Shown here: positions 22,906 through 34,640 of the stretch, piece after piece
Layout of the letters: the number at the start of each line of letters is the position of its first letter
Position numbering within the stretch: position 1 is the first letter of the stretch
Assembly (NCBI GenBank): GCA_029204225.1
Contig: CM055108.1
Location: forward strand, 16,082,722 to 16,146,721
Reading direction: 5' to 3'
Source: Diphasiastrum complanatum
Lineage: Eukaryota; Streptophyta; Lycopodiopsida; Lycopodiales; Lycopodiaceae
DNA length: 64,000 nt
Program-made: the position numbers and the translations under genes
The notes under the pieces: model-generated
Told to the model about the DNA's origin: nothing
Databases searched by the model: none
Seen by the model: only the letters and a program-made list of their open reading frames with translations

Positions 22906-23925
22906 GCTCAATCTTCTGGAGTGTCCTTGTGACAGCATTTGGTCCTCGAGAGAATCCGAAGGGTTGCAAGTCGGCCGCCGCAAAAGATATGTTATAAACA
23001 TAGTTCCTGATAGGGGGAACTATGAGCTGGCATGACCTTGTTGTAGCATTATAATTGGCATATGCCATATGTATTAGGTACGGGCTTTGATACCCCGTCA
23101 GGACAAGGATCTGGAACTCAGCTACTGATGATCACTAGCTGCAAGTGGCATGTGCATATTTGACCAGATGCACACAAAGACCAAGAACAAAGGTGCTGAG
23201 GGTAACCATGTTCCACATGATGGCTGATTCATGACTGCATGCTCAAAATCTTTATGACTGGGCACAGTTTGTTTTGAACAGCCTTCATGAGTGTCTAAAA
23301 AACAAGTAGCCAGTAACAGTCCTAGGGTATCTCATGACATATATCACACTACAGCAAGTACAAAACGGGCCCAGACTCCAACAACACCTGCAGCTTGCGG
23401 ACAAACATGGGACATCCCAATCAGGTCAAAACAGTCCAAGCGTTCACGCTCACGGGCTCACCATCGGGACTCCCACCCAAAAGAGTCAACACCAGTATTC
23501 TTCCGCTGGTACACCAGCGACAAAGCCCACAACCAGATCCACAAGCAGCCGCATCCTCGGAAGCTCAAGAGGCGGATACCTCCAAGGCCAAGTTGCCAGA
23601 TACATGGCAATAACAAATACGCAGGAAGTTTCAGGCCAGGAGGAAATCACCAGCTGGAACAGCATACGACCTGACAAATGGATCCAAAATGCCAAAATTA
23701 GGTTGGACATAGGTTTAGATTTTCAAAATTTGCATTTATTATAGTACCTAGCCAAATGATGTTCTTACGCGAATGTTGAACCTTCGTCAGATCTTGAAAA
23801 CCTTCGCCGGATCAGTTCAGACTTTCAGAAATCTTTGCTGAGATTTTTGAAAATTATTTTCACAGTATTGAGCATGCTTGCAAATTTTTGTCCAGAACTG
23901 AGCAGCCTAAGTAGTACATTGTCTA
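22906..23925. other. No gene recognised
   Basis: Mixed-composition sequence with three overlapping plus-strand frames at 23291-23744 and one minus-strand frame at 23068-22862, none with a motif I recognise. The abrupt change at 22905 marks the truncated copia end. Confidence 0.35.
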
Positions 23926-26193
23926 ATGGACCCTCCAGATCATCCTATAAAAGAGCCAAATTTGATTTCATTTCTCACTTGTGCTAGCGAAGCTCTTGCG
24001 AAATTTTCCAGCGACCAAAACTTTCTAAAATTTCTTTCCAAGCTTTCTGATACACTCTATAACTACTCTACTCTTAGTACTTGCCTATTCATCATGTCTT
24101 CTACTGATACTTGGCAATCTCCTCAACATGTCATTCATTGTGGCGTTCCGACCAAGACGGACGTCATGATACTTCCTAGCACAAGCATGGTGGCTCAATG
24201 GATTAACTTTGCTGAGCCTTTGCCCACCGCAATGGGGATCCACGAGCACGTCTTTTCTGGAAGAATCAATATGGATTTTATAACCATGGATTTTAGCACC
24301 TGGACCAAGGCCAAGTCCAAATTTTATATCACCTACCAAACTGCTACAAAGGTGCACGTGGCTGAGGCCGCCCTTGCAACCATAGGAATCACTTATGGCA
24401 AACAGCCCTTACCAAATCATAAGCACGCCAAGAGTATCATCAAGCCCTTTATTGATACCACTGATGAGTTATACTAGACCAATGATGGCTATTTGATTAA
24501 ATATATCCGAGAGCCTACCATTCAGGCCGACACTCAAGATTCCAAATAACTTCCTGATGGTTGGCAACCTTAGGAAGGAGCGTATTTCATCCCAGATCCT
24601 ACATCACATTGTAGAATCCAACTACAAGATAAGATCCGGACTATTAGAGTCTTATGATTTGTTTAGAACGGTATTCGGAGAATTGAAGAGAGCTATCAAG
24701 AGCAATTCCAAACAACAGTTTGCTGCTGGGCCTCTTTTCTCCTCCCTTGTTATTTCGTACTTAGACAACAAAATTCATGGGTTCCATGTTGACGTCGTGT
24801 TGTATGTCTTTGAAGACACACAAGTCGAATCCTCATAGCAATCCTCCAGTTCTCATAGTCATCATCGTGTACGTAGCGAAGTCATTGTTCCTGACTCGCC
24901 CCCACGTCACTCGCCGTATTAGGCAAACATCTTCAGCTACGCTTCCACCTACTACTGCAACTTGCACTGAACTGCCTATCCCCAAATCCATTGATGCTTC
25001 CCTCGTCAGTCTATGACTACTGGAGATACCATTCCAATCACAGCTGTCGAAGCCACCTCACCCGCTCAAACGCGAGCAATTTCTCCAAACACATAGGCAT
25101 TTATGGATATGTTCGATGATTTCAATTCCTTAGGGCCAGATGAAATTTCTGAGATGCCTAAGAGCCCAGGGCCCTTTGATCCCCTGGAAAAGGATTCGAT
25201 CATTTCCATGATGTTGCAATTGTTTTTTATTTATCTTTCAAATCAGTCAACAAGATCAAGCAGATCAGGCACCAGATACCATCAGGGTCGTCCATGCAGT
25301 CAAATCATCGAAGCAGTTCGATGCCATGGTACCTGAAGGCTACGAAGAAGAAGACCTCTTTGAGGAAGATGAGCCACTGGCACGACCTCAATGCCAAATA
25401 GGCATTGCACCTGCTGTTCTTGTTCCTGCTGCTGCTGCCACAACTTCGACACCTGTGGATTTTGGTGATGCACTTGGTTTAGTTTCTAACCTTGCATGTG
25501 TGATCCAGTCTATGCTGGATAAGAAAAAAGAAATGGAACAATGCATTTTAAAATTGGGCTCGGAGAATACCTTGATCAACCAGAAGGTGATCTAGTTGGA
25601 TCATGAGCTTAAAGTTGCCAAATAACATGAGGCAAAGTTTGAGGCCGAAATGAAAAAAGCCCAACAATCAGCCGAATCTCTAGAAGGCTATGTGGCAATT
25701 CTCCAAAATACATTGACGACAGCGCAAGATCAAGTGGACAAAGTCGTCCAAGATGCCAAACAACAGATGTTGCTACATCAAAGGCAATTGGATATGGCTG
25801 CGCTCGAACAAGAGAGCCTTCAAGGTGAATTGGATGTGACCACCCTTGAACGCGATTCTTACTTCCAGACGCAAGTACCTAAATCGTCCAGTCTCACCGG
25901 ATGAGATCCGATACCTATTTAGGAAGGTTGAAACCTACCGAACTTCATTGGTAGGGTTTCAAGAAAGATTTGATAAACTAAAACGTACGACATCGACTGA
26001 ACTAGCCAAGACAAAATCAATAATAAAAGATTATGTGAAGGCAACCGCTCAAGTGTTAGAATCGAATCCCCAGCTTCAATTTCCAGCTATGCCACAGTTC
26101 TCGCCTAAGCAACAAGATCAGGGAGCATTGGATACAGACATGGACCAAGGGGGAGATGTCGGTACTCAAGAAGATGTAGCACAAGCCTACTGA
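23926..26193 (+). pseudogene. Broken coding tract for an unrecognised coiled-coil protein
   Basis: Several plus-strand frames in series look like one decayed reading frame: 23926-24477 (183 codons, ATG start), a continuation past its TAG, 24557-24838, 25103-25336, 25326-25595, 25650-25904 and 25846-26193. The later segments are rich in Glu, Lys and Gln with heptad-like spacing (EAEMKKAQQSAESLEG, FQERFDKLKRTTSTELAK), suggesting a long coiled coil. The end is acidic and Gln/Pro-rich. I do not recognise the family. It could be an accessory ORF of a large LTR element or a decayed host gene; no RT or integrase motif accompanies it. Confidence 0.45.
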
Positions 26194-26229
26194 TTCATCA
26201 AAAGTGAGTTGCAGTTTCTACTTCACAAC

Positions 26230-27683
26230 ATCCTTGGAGTTAATTGCTTCGGCTAGGGTCTCTAGTTCTTCTTATGAAATCTAGAATGATTGAGGTGCAT
26301 ACCTCTCGGGAACTGTTCAAGTCCATGAGAATCTGCAGGACGCCAGGTTGACCAGGATACGATGGTACTTCTTCTTGGATTTCTCCAGATCTGCTCGAGC
26401 TAGCTTGGTCTGGTCTAGTGACAGGTATTGCCACTTTCTCGGCTTCTGTAGTTGTAGGTTCTATAGAAGAAACATTATCGTTGGAAGATTTCATGCTACA
26501 TAAAATAGGATGAAATGACATAGCATCATTTATCGATGGTGTTTAAGATCATAGTATGTGTGTTCTTGGAAGATTACATCCCTAGAGACAAATGCTACAT
26601 TGGTGGATGGATCATAAACTTTGTAAGCTTTATGTTCATCAGGATAGCCAATGAAAATACATTTATTTATCCTATGATCCAACTTCTTCCTAAGCTGTTT
26701 AGAAATGTAAACAAGACATACACAACCAAATATTTTTAAATGACTGACACTAGGCTTGTGTCCATGCCATATTTCATAAGGAGTTTTGTTGTTGATGGCT
26801 TTAGTGTTGGATCTATTGTACGTAGCAGGCTGTGGCAGTAGCTTCTGCCCAAAACTTCGCAGGTAGGTGTGCATGATGTAGCATGGATCTGGCTGAGTTG
26901 AGAAGTGTTCGATTCTTCCTTTCTGCAATTCCATTTTGTTGAGGAGGATAGGAAGTTGTGAACTGTCTTCGAATGCCATGTTCAGCCAAGCAGTTGGACA
27001 TCTCGTTAGAGAGGTATTCACCGCCACCATCAAATCGGAGAGCTTTAACTTTTGTAGACATTTGTGTCTCAGCCATGGCCTTGAATGTTTTGAAGCATTC
27101 AAAGGCTTCTGATTTGTGCTTAATAAACATGATTGTAGACCATCTAGAATAATCATCTATGAAAGTGATAAAATAAATTGAATCTCCTAAGGATGGAGTT
27201 GGCATTGGACCACAAAGATCGCTATGTACAAGGTCTAATACATGCTTTGTTTTGACAGAATTTGATTTGGAAAACATGCTTCTAGAGTGTTTGCCATAGA
27301 TGTAGGACTGACAGAAGAAAGATTTCCTATCCAATGTAGAAGGAAAATACAATCCATCAACTAGATTATTACAACGCATATAATAGAGTGATCTTGTATT
27401 CGCGTGTCCAAATCGACTATGCCATAGAATAGCATTATCGTTTACATTTTCACTAATGAAACCGAGTTAGAGAGTAGATATAGATTTCCAACTCTAGTAC
27501 ATGTAGTCAAAGTAGTGTTGTGAAATATTTCAGATCCTTAAGATCCAATCTACTTGAATGATCTTTGGTTAGAAAGAGAAATACATTATCAATTGCACCA
27601 ATGTAGAAAAATCAGCATCTACATACAATTTGAGATGCAAACACTAATAGAACTTGATCAAAATGGAATGAAATGATTATGTA
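26230..27683 (-). pseudogene. Copia element C, integrase part (left of D)
   Basis: The minus strand from about 27530 reads a pre-integrase HSRFGHANTRSLYYMRC, an integrase core (DLVHSDLCGPM, FIDDYSRW, RFDGGGEYLSNE, PQQNGIAERKNRTLLN). After a frameshift near 26810 comes the C-terminal region (FGCVCLVYIS, IGYPDEHKAYKVYDPS, SRDVIFQE). The linker ends near 26240 and RT is missing. The first catalytic region keeps D and E residues, but RSDNGGEY has become RFDGGGEY. The matching gag and protease lie at 31728-33060, beyond inserted element D. Confidence 0.85.
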
Positions 27684-28222
27684 CTGTTGCTGTCCGTACA
27701 AAACCAGCAAGCAACTATATTTCACACATGTGGATCCAAAAATAGCAAATATAGATCATTCTACACATAGAATTGCAAGCAATCACCAAGATAGTGCACC
27801 AATGGATAGTAGAACCCAAGAAAACCATGTATAAGCATGAAATGAAATAGAGAAGAGAGAAGATGACTCTCTCCACGAGTTACATCCTTTTATAGCAGGT
27901 CCAAACCCTATTTGGCCACTTGGCTTTCCCACCAAAATGCTAACCCTACCAATTTTGGGTCTAGATTCAATGTACCCAACTTATTCAAAATGAATCTACT
28001 CAAACTCGCATTCTATCTTTCCCACACTTTCAAAAAGTGTTTATTCAAATGAAATTTAGACTAATGAATTCTTTCCCACACTTTCAAAAAGTGTTTATTC
28101 AAATGAAATTTAGACTAATGAATTTTAAAAAGTCAACCTCTAAGTCTAAAACAAGTTTTAGCCTCAATATGCCAAATATGAAAATATTGCAAAATGTGAG
28201 GAAACTAGTTGAATCTTTCACA
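27684..28222 (-). repeat. Element D 3' LTR
   Basis: 539 bp. It holds a 55-bp direct tandem duplication (28019-28073 and 28074-28128) that the other LTR lacks, and CACACATGTG at 27723-27732. Confidence 0.85.
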
Positions 28223-31200
28223 CTCCCTCTTCAACTAGTTTTAGCATAGACTTTGATAATACTCCAAGTGAAGTCCTATGCTTCATGAACAAGTCTTTTC
28301 CCAATGCTTTGGTGAAGATATCAACTACACATTCCCTTGAAGACACATGTTGAAGCTCCACCTCCTTTGCAATGACTCGCTCTCTCACAAAATGATATTG
28401 TATCTCAATATGCTTGCCCCTAGCATAGCTTGGTAGAGGCCAAAAATCTTGTATATAGATAAACACACGTGTGGAGCCTGTTCCCACGTGTGAAACTAGT
28501 GTACTTGTCATGTACCATAATCATATAGGATGTACATATGATTTAGTTCAAGTTCTAGTGGCTAAAAAGGCCAAAAACTAGTTTTCTAGACATATGACAC
28601 ATGGCATCAATCTATTGATTTCATGAGCCACATCCTTTGGTTAGGTGTCATATCCCATGTGTGGAAGACAGCTCACACATGTGGAATAAGCTGAAGTAGA
28701 AGAATTTTGACTTCTAGAAGATTTTCAAGTAGATCTCCATATAGAAAGAAAATGGACCATTAGTGCTCAAAATAGAAGGCTTTACTTACCTCACTATATC
28801 CAACAAAAATACCTCTTCTTGAAGATGGATCCTCCTTGGTCCTATCGTCAAGAGTAATGTTGACATAGCATGTGCATCCAAAGGTTCTTAGAAAGTTGAC
28901 ACTCGGCTTCCTCTTGAATAGCATCTCAAAAGGTGTCCTTCCATCCAAAATAGCACTCGGCCACCTATTGCACAAGAAATTGGCACACAACAAAGCTTGA
29001 TCCCAAAATGGTTTGTCAAGATTAACACTTAACTTCATAGCTTTAGCACTTTCACATAAAGTCCTATTCTTCCTTTCAGCCACTCCATTTTGTTGTGGGG
29101 TCCTTGATGTTGTATACTCCCTCTTGATCCCATGCTCATCACAAAAGGCCTTGAATTTGTTAGATATGTACTCACCACCATTGTCACCTCTCAAGCACTT
29201 GATCTTTGTGGAAAATTGGTTTTTCCCTTGCATTCTTGAACTTGACAAAGACATCATACACTTCATCCTTGCCCTTTAGTAGATAGATCCAACAAAATCT
29301 ACTAAAATCATCAATGAATATTACATACATCTTAGCTCCACTATTGTTCATTGTAGTAAATCCATGAATATCCGAATGTACAAGTTGAAAAGGCTTTGTA
29401 GATCTAAAAATAGATCTAGTATAAGGTAGTCTATGTGACTTAGACAAAGCACAAGACTCACAAACATGCTTGTCATTACTTAAGGAACTTGGAAAACCAA
29501 TCACAACCTTCTTCCTTGCCATTATGTCCAATGACTTGAAGTTGAGGTGTCCCATCCTTTTGTGTCAAACCTCTTGAATAGAAATTTCTCCCTTGCAACA
29601 CATCCAACTTGGTTAGCAATAACACAAGCATCAAGTTTGAACAGCTTCCCTTGCCTTTTACCTTTTTCAATCAAGACATCCTTCTTTGATCAAACAAGCA
29701 TCTCCATCAAACTCCACCTTTAGGCCCTTACTTAGCATTTGACTCACACTAAGCAAATTCTTGGTAATAGATGGAATAAACAAGACATCCTCCAAATGAA
29801 CATTCCTATTTGTAGAGAGAGAAATATGAATTGTGCCAATCTCTTTGATTGCACACTCACCATCATTGGCCGTGTAGATCACCCTCTTGTCATCTCCATA
29901 TACCAACAAAGAAGTGAAGTACTCTTTGTGAAAGGTCATGTGTGAACTTGCTCCACTATCAATCCACCAAGGATCTAGATCTCCATCGTTATCAAGCATA
30001 CATGGAGACATCACAAAAGCATCATCATTTGCATCTCGAACATCCAAATACCTTCAATTGTCTCCTTGATCTCTCTTCTTCTTGTAGCACGCACTTGCAA
30101 AGTGTCCTTTGATGCCACAATAAAAGCACTTGAGCTTTGATCTATCCTTCTTTTTGCCACTTGAAGAAGCATCCATTTGATCTTGCCCTTTAGACCACTT
30201 GCTTTTGGTTTTGCCGTTGAATTTGCCCTTTTTGAACATAGCATCCTCTCGAAGTGTCGATGTAGATCCACCTCTTGCTTGAAGCCTATATTCCTCATTG
30301 ATCAAGATCTCTTGAAGATCCATCAAACTTGGAAAGTCTTTTGAATAGCAATACTTTGAACAATGTTAGCATGAGCATCCAACAAGCCATTAAGAATCAC
30401 TTGAATAAGCTCTCCTTCCTTAATGCTTTCATCTATGCAAGCTAACTCATCATTCAATGCTTTCATTCTCAAAACAAAAGTACTTGGACTTTCTTCATTC
30501 TTTTGCAAACAATAACAGATTTGCCTTCTTAGAGTCAACACTCTAGAAGTAGACTTGGATTCATAAAGCTTCTTCAATGAATTCCAAGCTTCCAAAGATG
30601 ATGTGCACTTATCAACTTCCTTGAGAAGTTCATTGGTAACATTCATCTTTATCATGTGTCGAGCCTTCTTGTCCCTCTTGTCATACCTCAATTGATCTTG
30701 TTGTGTTTCTGGTCTCTCCTCCAAGCCTACAACAATATCCAAAACATCATTCATCTCAAGAAGTGACTCCATCCTCACTTTCCACAATGAATAGTTACTT
30801 GAGAATAAGCCTATCATTGGCTTCCAACATGACTCCAATTGAGGTTGCCATGTAGCAATGACCTGATCTTCTCTTTCAACTTGCTTCAATGCACAAAGCA
30901 CTCCTTTGAACAACAACAAATGCTTTCAAAAGAAATCACCAAGATTTGAAACTATCTCACAAATTCTCTTCTAGCACTTATCCAAGCAAATCAACACATA
31001 GAATCATGGAATCTTGATCAACCTATGATCTATCCTAAATCTAATGACTTTTTCCACTTCCTAAGATTGAAGCACACTCAAATGAAGTCCAGCAACCTCA
31101 CTATCTAGAGATCCAATCAAAATTAGGGTTTTGACAAAATCACAAAAAATTGACTATTCCAAATCTACATGCAAATGCTGAAAATTTGACATGCAATCTA

Positions 31201-31243
31201 TAAGCCACCACTTAGGCTGAACCAATGATCCAAAAATTGGCCA
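28223..31243 (-). pseudogene. Element D internal region: gag, protease, integrase, RNase H end
   Basis: Minus strand in order: gag from about 30919 (NYSLWKVRMESLLEMND), frameshift near 30325, CCHC knuckle CFYCGIKGHFASAC (about 30145-30105), protease DSGASSHMTFHKEYF (about 29960), pre-integrase GHLNFKSLDIMARKK (29555), integrase (FIDDFSRFCWIYLL, then in another frame CLRGDNGGEYISNK and QQNGVAERKNRTLCES), and the C-terminal CTCYVNITLDDRTKED near 28865. RT is replaced by about 230 bp of unrelated sequence carrying CACACGTGTG (28464) and CCCACGTGTG (28483). The RNase H tail (KHIEIQYHFVRERV to VEEGV) precedes the 3' LTR. The closest relative in the window is E1. Confidence 0.88.
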
Positions 31244-31727
31244 TGTTGTTGTTCGTACAAAACCAACAAGCTACTGTATTTCACACGTGTGGATCCAAAA
31301 ATAGCAAATATAGATCATTCTACACATAGAATTGCAAGCAATCACCAAGATAGTGCACCAATGGATAGTAGAACCCAAGAAAACCATGTATAAGCATGAA
31401 ATGAAATAGAGAAGAGAGAATATTACTCTCTCCACGAGTTACATCCTTTTATAATAGGTCCAAACCCTATTTGGCCACTTGGCTTTTCCACCAAAATGCT
31501 AACCCTACTAATTTTGGGTTTAGATTCAATGTACCCAACTTATTCAAATTGAATCTACTCAAACTCGCATTCTATCTTTCCCACACTTTCAAAAAGTTTT
31601 TTTTCAAATGAAATTTAGACTAATAAACTTTGAAAAGTCAACCTCTAAGTCTAAAACAAGTTTTGGCCTCAATATGCCCAATATAAAAATATTGCAAAAT
31701 GTGATGAAACTAGTTGAATCTTTCACA
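31244..31727 (-). repeat. Element D 5' LTR
   Basis: 484 bp, colinear with 27684-28222 apart from the duplication and scattered substitutions. CACACGTGTG lies at 31282-31291. No initiator-Met primer site follows; the adjacent minus-strand sequence is TGGCCAATTTTTGG. Confidence 0.85.
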
Positions 31728-33060
31728 GTATCTGCATCGAAGATTGTACATTGTTTAGAAGAGAAAGTAACAGTGTAGCCCTCATCAATTATCTTAGAGA
31801 GTGATAATAGGTTCTTTGATAGCTGAGGTACATGAAGAACATTGGGAACACAAATAGAAAGATTATTGTTGAACGTGTTCTTGACTGTCTCTTTGCCTTC
31901 CACTTGTATGGTGATTGAATCTCCACGGTAGATGAATTGATCTCTGCTATAAGTTGCATACTCAGTAAATCATTCATTGCGAGAGGTCATGTGTTGGGTA
32001 GCGTCATTGTCCAGGTACCAGCTGTCGTGGTCTTCATTGCCACTATTGTAAGCCATTAACAGGTGTAAATCTTGCTCCTTGAATTCCAACACATTGGAGG
32101 AATTTGGCTGTTGGTGTTGTTGTTGCTTCTTTGTCTCGTTGTAGATGCGGTTTCGACATTCCTTGATGTCGTGATTAGCTCTCTTGCAATATTTGTAGAA
32201 GAGCTTCTTGCGCGATCCACTGCTCTCACCTTGAGTATGAGGCTTCTGCTAATGTTGCTGCTGCACTTGATTCTTGTCCTAGGAATAGCCTTTCTTCTTG
32301 GTGTACCTGAGGGCCACAGACTTGTCTTTGATGGACAGGTCTTTCTCTGCTTTTTTTTTTTAAAGAAGATGATCGATCACCTTTTGAAGAGTGAGGTCAT
32401 GTTGTGTGGAGATCATCACCACAAAGTGTTCACACGACATTGGAAGAGAAGAAAACAAGGTCATAACTACACCATCATCTTGAATAACACATCCTACAGT
32501 TGATAACTGATTCATTAAAGACTTAAAGTTGTTGATGTGAGAAGTGATGGCAGTAGAATCAGTCACGCTAAGTGTGAAAAACTTTATTCTAAGGTGTAAT
32601 CTAGTGGTTACATCTTGACTCTTATATAGACTTGATAGCAAATCCAGTGCTTCCTTAGAGCTTTTGCACGTGGTAACATGGGATATTTGGGAGTCGGCCA
32701 GATTGAGTGTGATACATGCTAAGGCCTTCTGATATTTGATCTTCCATGCCTTTGCTTGACCACCATCTTCTGGTTTCAGGTCAGAACCTTCTATTACGTC
32801 CCAAACATCTCTATCTATCAACATCATCCAGAGTTTTAACTTCCGAATGTAGAAGTTAGAACCATTGAGCTTGTCAATGATTCTAGCCTCGTTGGATGAT
32901 GATGACGAAGAGTTACCAATATGAGACATGTTAACAGTAATACAAATAGAATAATCTCTCGGTTTATCTGATAGGGCAGTAGAATGCAAATGGAGAAATG
33001 AGAAGAAAATAGTTGCGGAACAACTTTCCCGTTATTATGGGCTGCTACGTGCAAGAACAA
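31728..33060 (-). pseudogene. Copia element C, gag and protease part (right of D)
   Basis: Minus strand from the ATG at 32935: gag (MSHIGNSSSSSSNEARIIDK, KLNGSNFYIRKLKLWMM) to about 32360, where an 11-base A tract coincides with loss of frame. Then come a degraded zinc-knuckle region (CRYCKRANHDIKECRN), a protease with DNDATQHM in place of DSGATxHM, and NVLHVPQLSKNLLSLSKI. The frame ends at CTIFDADT, at the element D LTR. Altered catalytic context and frameshifts show it is dead. Confidence 0.85.
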
Positions 33061-33093
33061 TCTAAAAGAATGTAAATGCTAAGTTATAGTCAT

Positions 33094-33720
33094 AGCTCAA
33101 GTGCTCTGCCCAATAGGATCTTAAGAAATCTATTCATACTCAAAAACAAATGGATGAATGAGTATAGTCCGCCGAAGAGATTAGATATGGTGTGTGGTAT
33201 TACTGCAAATGAATCTTAATAAGAATTTCAGATCAGAATATGAAAGTGATAAAGCATAGTGATAATGCGAGTTCCTCAGGCGTCAAAGACAACCATCATC
33301 TGATCAAAAACTGAGGAGTCGTAGACGTCCATGTTTTGATTAGAGTGAGTAAACGAGCGTGATCAAACAGAAGCGAAGTGCATTCAAATCACAATAAGCA
33401 TTCATCTACGTTATACATAGATAAAAGACGTATTGTTGTTATATTACATTGAGGCACAACAATAAGTTACAACCAGAATGGCAACGTAACTTGGAGGCTC
33501 AGAATCATTCGTCTAATGGATGGAGCATCATGGAGAATGCGTGAGGAATATGTGTTTATACAACGCATCCTTGTATCTAATTATAATCATTGTTTGTCAT
33601 CTAACTAAGTACTTTGTCACTCAGGGAGTAGTTGAACTACGATGACAGAATAACAATTATACATTAAATACATAGTCAGGCGATTCAAGATCGCTGACGT
33701 GGACGAGAACGTAGCATATT
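33094..33720 (-). repeat. Probable 5' LTR and primer site of element C
   Basis: Upstream of gag on the minus strand, TTGGGCAGAGCACTTGAGC (about 33114-33096) looks like a primer site TTGGTATCAGAGC that has lost a few bases. Sequence beyond it, to about 33720, should be the 5' LTR, but the outer end is not defined. Confidence 0.45.
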
Positions 33721-33960
33721 TTCTTTCACTTTATGTTTTTCGAGAAGTGGCTAGAGACGTTTTTTGTTGAAATAGATGATCTTCGCATTTTTCTCTATCT
33801 TCATATTTTTTGTGAAAAAGCCGAAGGTGTTAAAAACAGTTCATTTGTTGAAGTGATTGTTTTGTCGCACTTTTGCGAAAAAGGCAAAAAAGACGACAAA
33901 AAGTTTACTTCTTTGAAATAGTTGAAAAGAAGTTACTTGTCAAAAAATAGTGACTTTCTT
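33721..33960. other. No gene recognised
   Basis: AT-rich and rich in GAAAAAGxC motifs (for example GCGAAAAAGGCAAAAAAGAC) that recur near 63170-63320, suggesting shared LTR-type sequence. Confidence 0.35.
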
Positions 33961-34155
33961 GAAGTTGTCGAAGAAGCCGAACACTTCGGTTGAAGAACGA
34001 AATTGTCGAAGAATTCAAAGACTTCGGAGACCTCGGACATTTCGGATGATGGAAGAAGTCGAACACTTTGGTTGATGAACGAAGTTGTCGAAGAAGTCGG
34101 ACACTTCGGTTGATGAACAAAGTTGTCGAAGAAGTCGGAGTCTTCAGATGTTGAG
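33961..34155. repeat. 38-bp minisatellite
   Basis: Tandem, partly degraded units with consensus GAAGTTGTCGAAGAAGTCGG followed by ACACTTCGGTTGATGAAC. Best copies start at 33961, 34080 and 34118; the middle copies carry insertions. The unit length is not a multiple of three, so the frames crossing it are not evidence of a protein. Confidence 0.8.
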
Positions 34156-34493
34156 TGACTTGATTCTTGAAGAAATCGAGGATGATCAGGCCTTCGATGT
34201 TCTTCATGATGCTTTGACATTCGAATGTAGAATTAGACGGGAATGGATACCCTTTGATATAGATTAGCCAAAAAGTCGATGAAGTCGACTTTCAATCAAC
34301 TGATTCGATTCGATTCTGTGTAGAAATTGCAGGTTGTCGAACTGCTTGCAGAAATCCGTGCATTTTACCAAGTATTATTCTACACACAGAATGAGAGTAA
34401 TTTTGCAGAATAGCAAAATAGGAAACTTTATGATTCATGTAGAAAGAATCTTGAAAATAGAAATTGTATTCACCAAGGAGACAACTGTGGACT
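34156..34493. other. No gene recognised
   Basis: Short open frames only, and no recognised motif. Its left edge continues the minisatellite composition. Confidence 0.35.
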
Positions 34494-34640
34494 TCATTTC
34501 CAACACATATGTACAAAAGAATTCGTTTGGTAGATTTTCCAATGTGTTTGTCTATGTTCTTGTATATATTGAATAGCAACACCAACTAAATAAGCAATGT
34601 CAAGTCCACTATGTGTCAAATATATCAAGCTACTTAATAG
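34494..34640 (-). pseudogene. Copia element K: short RNase H-region fragment
   Basis: The minus strand reads LSSLIYLTHSGLDIAYLVGV and IQEHRQTHWK, the copia motif usually GSLIYLTxTRPDIAYAVGV, then loses similarity near 34500. It abuts the end of the element G LTR, so G appears to have inserted here. Confidence 0.65.

Larger units (their letters stand above)
27684..31727 (-). mobile_element. Element D: RT-less copia element nested in element C
   Basis: Two LTRs in minus orientation (5' at 31244-31727, 3' at 27684-28222) bound 3.0 kb of damaged copia coding. Both start TGTGAAAGATTC and end CAACA. The left LTR is 55 bp longer because of a tandem duplication. The flanking bases (GATAC versus GTACA on the minus strand) do not form a clean 5-bp duplication. 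It splits element C between protease and integrase. RT is absent, so it cannot be autonomous. Confidence 0.85.

Noticed and set aside
27679-31732. Target-site duplication for element D
   Set aside because: The flanking pentamers do not match in a way that I can defend, so I report LTR borders without a duplication.
32351-32361. Programmed frameshift at the 11-base homopolymer in element C gag
   Set aside because: Other unrelated frameshifts and a degraded protease motif show general decay; slippage in the homopolymer is the simpler cause.
33961-34155. Possible CRISPR-like array
   Set aside because: The units are contiguous and diverged with no unique spacers; it is a minisatellite in a plant genome.
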